Assembly: GCA_900540495.1 (NCBI GenBank)
Contig: UQGA01000005.1
Coordinates: 1-64,000 of the forward strand
Direction: 5' to 3'
Origin: an uncultured Eubacteriales bacterium
Lineage (GTDB): Bacteria > Bacillota > Clostridia > Christensenellales > CAG-138
Length of the DNA: 64,000 nucleotides
The position numbers and the translations under genes are program-made. The notes below the pieces were generated by a model that worked only from the letters and a program-made list of their open reading frames with translations, was not told where the DNA came from and ran no database searches. Below, one piece after another: positions 59,696 to 64,000 of this stretch (the stretch's first letter is position 1; the number at the start of each line of letters is the position of its first letter).

Positions 59696-60166
59696 TCACA
59701 CGGTCAGATCGTTCTCTTCCTTGTAGGCGACCGCCCGCGCGAACACGCGCGAGAGCACCAGCGAGAACAACCCGCACAGCGCGACCGCCGCGCCGACAAA
59801 CTGCGCAAGAATGGTATTGGCCGGCAGCAGCACCAGCAACAGGCAGCACGCCGCCATGCCCAGCGCCACAAAGCCCATGCGCCGCAGCGCGCGCACGTTG
59901 CCCTCCACAAACGGGTCGCGCCCGAGCGAGCGCATCATGCCGAACAGCGTCACGCCGATCACGATCGCCCCGGCCACGAACAGCACGCCCAGCGCAACGG
60001 TCAGCACCGTCAGCGCATGCGTGCCGTACCGCTCCATCGAAAGCGCATCCACCGCAGCGCCCATCTCCCGCAGCGCCAGGTACGAGAACGCCAGCCCCGC
60101 CGCCATGCCTACGAGGATCAACGCCTTGACCAATTCGTTCAACCAGTCCTTTTTCAAACCATACAC
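59696..60166 (-). CDS. DUF2975-family membrane protein
   Basis: A 156-residue protein with four hydrophobic segments (about 12-32, 52-76, 98-117 and 125-147), the layout of DUF2975, which is usually paired with a small XRE regulator as here. The GTG at 60166 is very close to the GAAAGGGG site; a TTG at 60157 with better spacing is a fair alternative. First gene of the membrane-protein cluster. Confidence 0.8.
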   Translation of the reverse strand: MYGLKKDWLNELVKALILVGMAAGLAFSYLALREMGAAVDALSMERYGTHALTVLTVALGVLFVAGAIVIGVTLFGMMRSLGRDPFVEGNVRALRRMGFVALGMAACCLLLVLLPANTILAQFVGAAVALCGLFSLVLSRVFARAVAYKEENDLTV

Positions 60167-60324
60167 GCCCCTTTCTTCCCGAAATCATAGCACGTGTTTT
60201 ATTGTTTGTCAATAAATCTTTTTTATTTTTCAATAAATTCCTGGGGCAACCGCCTGCGCCACGCCGGCTCGCCCATCCGCGCCCCGCAGCCGCGCATAAA
60301 AACTGCCCGCGCCACGCCGCCGTG

Positions 60325-60347
60325 CATAAAAAACCGCCCGCGGCGGT
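60325..60347 (-). terminator. Terminator after the LarA-like gene
   Basis: Minus strand: ACCGCC-GCG-GGCGGT followed by TTTTTTA (60325-60347), 30 bases after the stop at 60377. Confidence 0.75.
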
Positions 60348-60376
60348 CAGGCCGGGGCGGCAAGTCGGGAACGGGG

Positions 60377-61660
60377 TCAGCCCTCGAAGCGGGAGCGGTC
60401 AATCCACAGGCCGAGCGCCGGGTTCGGGATGAAGTAGACCTCTTCGCCGTCGGGCAGGATGTTGTAGCCGTAGCTGAGCGCATCCGGGTTGTACCGGGCC
60501 GCCATCTCATCGTAGTCCGCCCAGTTGAAGTGTACGCCCTCGATTTCCTCGCGCGTGATGTGCGGCCGGACGGCATAGGTGATGGAGAACCGCCCGTCGG
60601 AAGAGCCGTGAATCAGGTGCGCGGCGGCGCCCATATTGTCGCGCAGGTCCTGACACTCGGGTGCGCGGAAATACTCCAGCACGCGCAGGCGGCCGCAATA
60701 ACCATACTTGCGGATGAGCCGGTCGATCACCGGGTCCTCTCCGAAGTGGTTCACGCCCGGCGCGAGCACGATCAGTTCGCCGCCGTCGGCGATGGCCATG
60801 CGCGTACGATAGACGGACTTGTTGCCGAGCCAGGTGGTGTGGAACTCCTTCGGATCGAGATAGACGATGCACTTTTTGATGCCCGTCTCGACAAAATCGA
60901 TGTTCTTCTGCTGCGCCAGCGCGACAGCCTCCTCGAGCACGCGGCGCGTATCGCCAAGGAACAGGCCGTGCGTGCGGATGTTACCACCCGGGGCGGTCGT
61001 GACCGTCAACGCGAACAGGACCGGCCGCTCGGACAGGTAATGCGCGAGCGCATAGTCGAGGATCTTGCGCACGGGCGTATGGTCACGGCCCATCATGCGC
61101 TCCATGCCGTAGACGGCGCCGACCATGTGGCTTTTGTTGATCATGTCGCTGCCGCCCACGCCGACAAACAGGTTCTTCGCGTGGTTGGCCATGCCGATGA
61201 CCTCGTGCGGTACGACCTGGCCGATCGACAGGATCAGCTCGTACGAAGGGTCCATGACGCGGCGGTTGATCTCCACGCTGACGGGGTCCGTCCACAGCCC
61301 CTCCGTGATCTCGGAGAGATAGCCGGCCGGCACCTCGCCAAGCCGCACCACGTCGGTGCGCCAGTTGTGCGGGATGAACTTTTCAAACGGAATGTCGCCG
61401 AACATATCGGCCGCCTCCGCCTCGGTGACGGGCACATGCGTCCCGAGCGCGGGCAGCACGTCCACCGCGCACCCTGCCTCCGTGAGCAGGTGGTAATAGA
61501 CGTTGGTAATATAGCCGGCATTGGAATGGTAGCGCGTATAATCCGGCGGGATCAGCAATGCTTTTCTGGGCTTGCGCCCCTCAAGCGAGCGCACGAGCGC
61601 CGCGCGGATCTCCTCGCGGCTCAATCCGTCCTCGGTCGCTGCGCGATAAAACAGTTCCAT
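60377..61660 (-). CDS. LarA-family nickel-pincer racemase/epimerase
   Basis: A 427-residue member of the LarA (DUF2088) family, whose founding enzyme racemises lactate with a nickel-pincer nucleotide. The key residues line up with LarA: Arg43 (PPDYTRYHS), His75 (GTHVP), His152, Lys162 (the cofactor-attachment lysine, HAKNLFVGVGG) and His178; the spacings His152-Lys162 and Lys162-His178 equal those in LarA. The substrate is inferred from neighbours: it follows gnd and a sugar kinase, so a 2-hydroxy sugar acid such as gluconate or mannonate is more likely than lactate. The cofactor-making LarB/C/E genes are not here. Confidence 0.85.
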   Translation of the reverse strand: MELFYRAATEDGLSREEIRAALVRSLEGRKPRKALLIPPDYTRYHSNAGYITNVYYHLLTEAGCAVDVLPALGTHVPVTEAEAADMFGDIPFEKFIPHNWRTDVVRLGEVPAGYLSEITEGLWTDPVSVEINRRVMDPSYELILSIGQVVPHEVIGMANHAKNLFVGVGGSDMINKSHMVGAVYGMERMMGRDHTPVRKILDYALAHYLSERPVLFALTVTTAPGGNIRTHGLFLGDTRRVLEEAVALAQQKNIDFVETGIKKCIVYLDPKEFHTTWLGNKSVYRTRMAIADGGELIVLAPGVNHFGEDPVIDRLIRKYGYCGRLRVLEYFRAPECQDLRDNMGAAAHLIHGSSDGRFSITYAVRPHITREEIEGVHFNWADYDEMAARYNPDALSYGYNILPDGEEVYFIPNPALGLWIDRSRFEG

Positions 61661-61758
61661 AGCGAACGTCCTTTCTTTCTGTCCTGCCCGACCGATGTGG
61701 GCAAAGTACGGCGCCGCGCCCCCGCCCGTCCGCGGGCAGGGGCGCGCGTTACAGCCGA

Positions 61759-63210
61759 TTACGCGGTATAGGTCGAGGCGGAGGTGCTGCCGCCATGGCC
61801 CGTCCAGTTCGTGTGGAAGAACTCGCCGCGCGGCGCGTCCAGCCGCTCATAGGTGTGCGCGCCGAAATAGTCGCGCTGCGCCTGCAGCAGATTGGCGGGC
61901 AGCTTCTCGGTCGTATATCCGTCAAAATACGCCAGCGCCGAGGAGAACGCCGGCATCGGCACGCCGTGCCGGACCGCCTCCGCCACCACGTTGCGCCACG
62001 CGGGGACGAGGCTGCGGATCGTGTTGCCGAAATACTCGTCGAGCAGCAGGTTCTGCAGTTGCGGGTCCTTGTCGTACGCCTCCTTGATCTTGCCGAGGAA
62101 CACCGAGCGGATGATGCAGCCGCCGCGCCACATGAGCGCGATGCCGCCGTAGTTCAGGTTCCAGCCGTACGTCTTGGCGGCGGCGCGCATGAGCGTGTAG
62201 CCCTGCGCATACGAGATGATCTTCGAGGCGTAAAGCGCCTTGCGGATATCCTCGATGAACGCGGCGCGATCGGCGCAGGCGATGCGCATATCCGCCTTCG
62301 GGAACGCCTTGGCGGCCTCCACGCGCTCCTCCTTCATGGCGGACAGGCAGCGCGCAAACACGGCCTCGCCGATGAGCGTGAGCGGCACGCCTTCGTCCAG
62401 CGCGGCGATGCCCGTCCACTTGCCGGTCCCCTTCTGGCCCGCGGTGTCGAGGATCTTGTCCACGATGGGCTTCCCGTCCGTGTCCTTGTAGGCAAGGATG
62501 TCGCGCGTGATCTCGATGAGATAGCTGTCCAGCTCGGTCTCGTTCCACGCCTTGAACACCTCGTGCATCTCGTCCGGCGTCATGCCGAGGCCGTCGCGCA
62601 TGAGCTGGTACGCCTCGCAGATGAGCTGCATGTCGCCGTACTCAATGCCGTTGTGCACCATCTTGACGAAATGCCCGGCGCCGTTCTCGCCCACCCACTC
62701 GCAGCAGGGGGAGCCATCCTCCACCTTGGCGCAGATGGCCTGGAACACATCCTTCACATGCGGCCACGCCGCCGGGGAGCCGCCGGGCATCATGGACGGG
62801 CCCTTGAGCGCGCCCTCCTCGCCGCCGGACACGCCGGTGCCGATGTACAGCAGGCCCTTGGACTCCACATACTGCGTCCTGCGGATCGTATCCGGGAAAT
62901 GGCTGTTGCCGCCGTCGATGAGGATGTCCCCCGGCTCGAGCAGCGGGATCAACGTGTCGATCAGCTGATCCACCGCCGCGCCGGCCTTGACCATCATCAT
63001 CACGCGGCGGGGCTTCTTCAGGTTGGCCACCAGCTCCTCGAGCGAGTAGGTCCCGATGATGTTGAGCCCCTTGGCGCGCCCCTCCACAAAGTTCCTAACC
63101 TTGGACGTGGTTCGGTTGTACACCGCGACCGTAAAGCCCTTGGACTCCATGTTCATGACCAGGTTCTCTCCCATGACCGCAAGGCCGATCAGGCCGATAT
63201 CCGCTTTCAT
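61759..63210 (-). CDS. gnd: 6-phosphogluconate dehydrogenase (decarboxylating)
   Basis: Oxidises and decarboxylates 6-phosphogluconate to ribulose-5-phosphate. The 483-residue product has the NADP site GLIGLAVMGENLVMN, VMMMVKAG, GNSHFPDT, the catalytic region GTGVSGGEEGA, and NGAGHFVKMVHNGIEYGDMQ with the active-site lysine. AAAGGAG precedes ATG 63210. Between a sugar kinase upstream (66 bases, with a palindrome) and the LarA-like gene downstream (98 bases); the three look like one sugar-acid pathway. Confidence 0.97.
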   Translation of the reverse strand: MKADIGLIGLAVMGENLVMNMESKGFTVAVYNRTTSKVRNFVEGRAKGLNIIGTYSLEELVANLKKPRRVMMMVKAGAAVDQLIDTLIPLLEPGDILIDGGNSHFPDTIRRTQYVESKGLLYIGTGVSGGEEGALKGPSMMPGGSPAAWPHVKDVFQAICAKVEDGSPCCEWVGENGAGHFVKMVHNGIEYGDMQLICEAYQLMRDGLGMTPDEMHEVFKAWNETELDSYLIEITRDILAYKDTDGKPIVDKILDTAGQKGTGKWTGIAALDEGVPLTLIGEAVFARCLSAMKEERVEAAKAFPKADMRIACADRAAFIEDIRKALYASKIISYAQGYTLMRAAAKTYGWNLNYGGIALMWRGGCIIRSVFLGKIKEAYDKDPQLQNLLLDEYFGNTIRSLVPAWRNVVAEAVRHGVPMPAFSSALAYFDGYTTEKLPANLLQAQRDYFGAHTYERLDAPRGEFFHTNWTGHGGSTSASTYTA

Positions 63211-63253
63211 TGCTCTACTCCTTTATCTTTACTTTTATGGGATCTCCATCGAT

Positions 63254-63273
63254 CCGTTCCCGCGCGGGAACGG
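63254..63273. other. 20-bp perfect palindrome between kinase and gnd
   Basis: CCGTTCCCGCGCGGGAACGG, immediately after the kinase stop and without T-run, so more likely an mRNA-stability or processing hairpin, or a protein-binding site, than a terminator. Confidence 0.6.
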
Positions 63274-63276
63274 GGT

Positions 63277-64000
63277 TCAGCGCTTGACGCGGGCGTTGCC
63301 GCTCCACACGGCCCACACCTGCTCCTCGTCGGCCGGCTGCGCATAGTCGTTGAGCATGGTCGCCGCCAGCGCCCCGGTTGCCCAGCCGAAGTGGAGGCAG
63401 TCCTCGCCGCTCCAGCCCTTGAGCACGCCGTAGAGCAGGCCGCCGACGAACCCGTCGCCGCCGCCGATGCGGTCGAGCACCTGGATCGGCCGCGGCTCGG
63501 CCACGAACCACTCGTCGCCGCGCAGCAGGATCGCCCCCCAGAGATGCTCGTTTGCGCTGACGACCTGCCGCAGCGTCGTGGCGAACGTCGTCGCGTTCGG
63601 ATACTCCTGCCGGACGCGGAGGATCATCTCCTTGAAGCTGTCGATCTTGGAGCCAAGGTCCCTGCCGCCGGCCTCCGGGCCGCGCACGCCGAGGCAAAGC
63701 TGGAAATCCTCCTCGTTGCCGATGAGGATGTCCGCCACGGATGCGATCTCTCGGAAGATGGCGGACAGCTCGTCCTCGCGGCCCTTCCAGAACGAAGCGC
63801 GATAGTTGAGGTCGAACGAGATGCGCGTGCCGTACCGCTTGGCGGCCCGCGCCAGCTCCAGGCAGAACACGCCCGTCTCATGCGAAAGCGCCGCGATGAG
63901 CCCCGACAGATGCAGCACCTCGACGCCCTCCTGATGGAAGATGCGCTCAAGGTCAAAATCCTTCACGCTGAGCGTGCGGCCGACCTCGCCGGCGCGGTCG
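63277..64000 (-). CDS. PfkB-family sugar/sugar-acid kinase (5' part outside the window)
   Basis: The visible 241 residues are the C-terminal two-thirds of a ribokinase/PfkB-type kinase. They contain the anion-hole and catalytic signature RIGGGDGFVGGLLYGVLKG near the end, a SFDLNYRASFW motif typical of 2-keto-3-deoxygluconate kinases, and GNEEDF. The reading frame is open to the window edge (DRAGEVGRTLSVKDF), so the gene is cut, not broken. Upstream of gnd and LarA-like genes, it probably phosphorylates a sugar acid. Confidence 0.88.
   Translation of the reverse strand, partial: DRAGEVGRTLSVKDFDLERIFHQEGVEVLHLSGLIAALSHETGVFCLELARAAKRYGTRISFDLNYRASFWKGREDELSAIFREIASVADILIGNEEDFQLCLGVRGPEAGGRDLGSKIDSFKEMILRVRQEYPNATTFATTLRQVVSANEHLWGAILLRGDEWFVAEPRPIQVLDRIGGGDGFVGGLLYGVLKGWSGEDCLHFGWATGALAATMLNDYAQPADEEQVWAVWSGNARVKR

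Noticed and set aside
60377..61660. Call as lactate racemase (larA)
   Set aside because: Catalytic residues fit the family, but the gnd/kinase context argues for another substrate and no lactate-related gene is near.

Overview
The window looks like a chromosomal segment of a GC-rich, Gram-positive anaerobe, most likely a gut-type member of Clostridia (Bacillota). The reasons are: sigma-A promoters with TTGACA/TATAAT boxes and strong AAGGAGG ribosome binding sites; GTG and TTG starts; a YtrA-type GntR/ABC operon; an oxygen-detoxifying flavodiiron protein plus rubredoxin; lipoproteins with Clostridia-like lipoboxes; ECF sigma genes followed by membrane-anchored partner genes; and a BirA box. 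Christensenellales would fit, but the sequence alone does not prove it. No phage, insertion sequence, CRISPR array or rRNA was seen. The genes are ordinary chromosomal ones and almost every ORF of 60 codons or more on the opposite strand is a GC-driven shadow.

Layout. 0-5 kb: initiator tRNA, a repeat-bearing gap, lon-ysxC, and a beta-helix lipoprotein. 5-9.4 kb: a GntR/ABC operon with its own operator sites, then nagA and a YgjP-like peptidase. 9.4-14.6 kb: endonuclease IV coupled to a P-loop kinase fusion, an SDR oxidoreductase, a four-domain flavodiiron protein and a stand-alone rubredoxin. 14.7-18.3 kb: pgi, a GNAT gene and a GH13 glycosidase as one minus-strand operon. 18.4-24.4 kb: small secreted and membrane proteins, a PLP enzyme with a twin-palindrome operator, a phosphoesterase, a zinc ribbon and hemolysin III. 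24.4-26.9 kb: a 62-bp tandem repeat next to a biotin operon (birA-bioY) with a BirA box. 27-31.3 kb: an acyltransferase-fold protein lacking its catalytic residues, galactokinase, GNAT and a MalY-like enzyme. 31.4-34.7 kb: a ribbon-helix-helix-like gene in operon with clpB. 34.9-40.8 kb: two ECF sigma/membrane partner pairs with a transporter and a HAD phosphatase between them. 41-46.2 kb: a complete branched-chain amino acid ABC importer (livJHMGF) with a leader that looks attenuator-like. 46.2-50.8 kb: duplicated sequence blocks, a phosphoesterase lipoprotein, DUF1015 and aspartate kinase. 50.8-54 kb: a 1,054-residue fusion of an Endonuclease Q-like PHP nuclease to a UvrD-type helicase. 54-57 kb: VanZ-like protein and a third ECF module. 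57-60.2 kb: DUF2975/XRE/DUF4173 membrane cluster. 60.4-64 kb: an operon of a PfkB sugar kinase (cut by the window edge), 6-phosphogluconate dehydrogenase and a LarA-family nickel-pincer enzyme.

The items most worth following up are the EndoQ-UvrD fusion, the LarA/gnd/kinase operon, the liv leader (promoter, Leu/Ile/Val-rich small ORF, terminator just before livJ), the shared promoter signature upstream of two of the ECF sigma genes, and several intergenic regions holding four unrelated families of local duplications. All functional statements come from motif reading; no database search was run.
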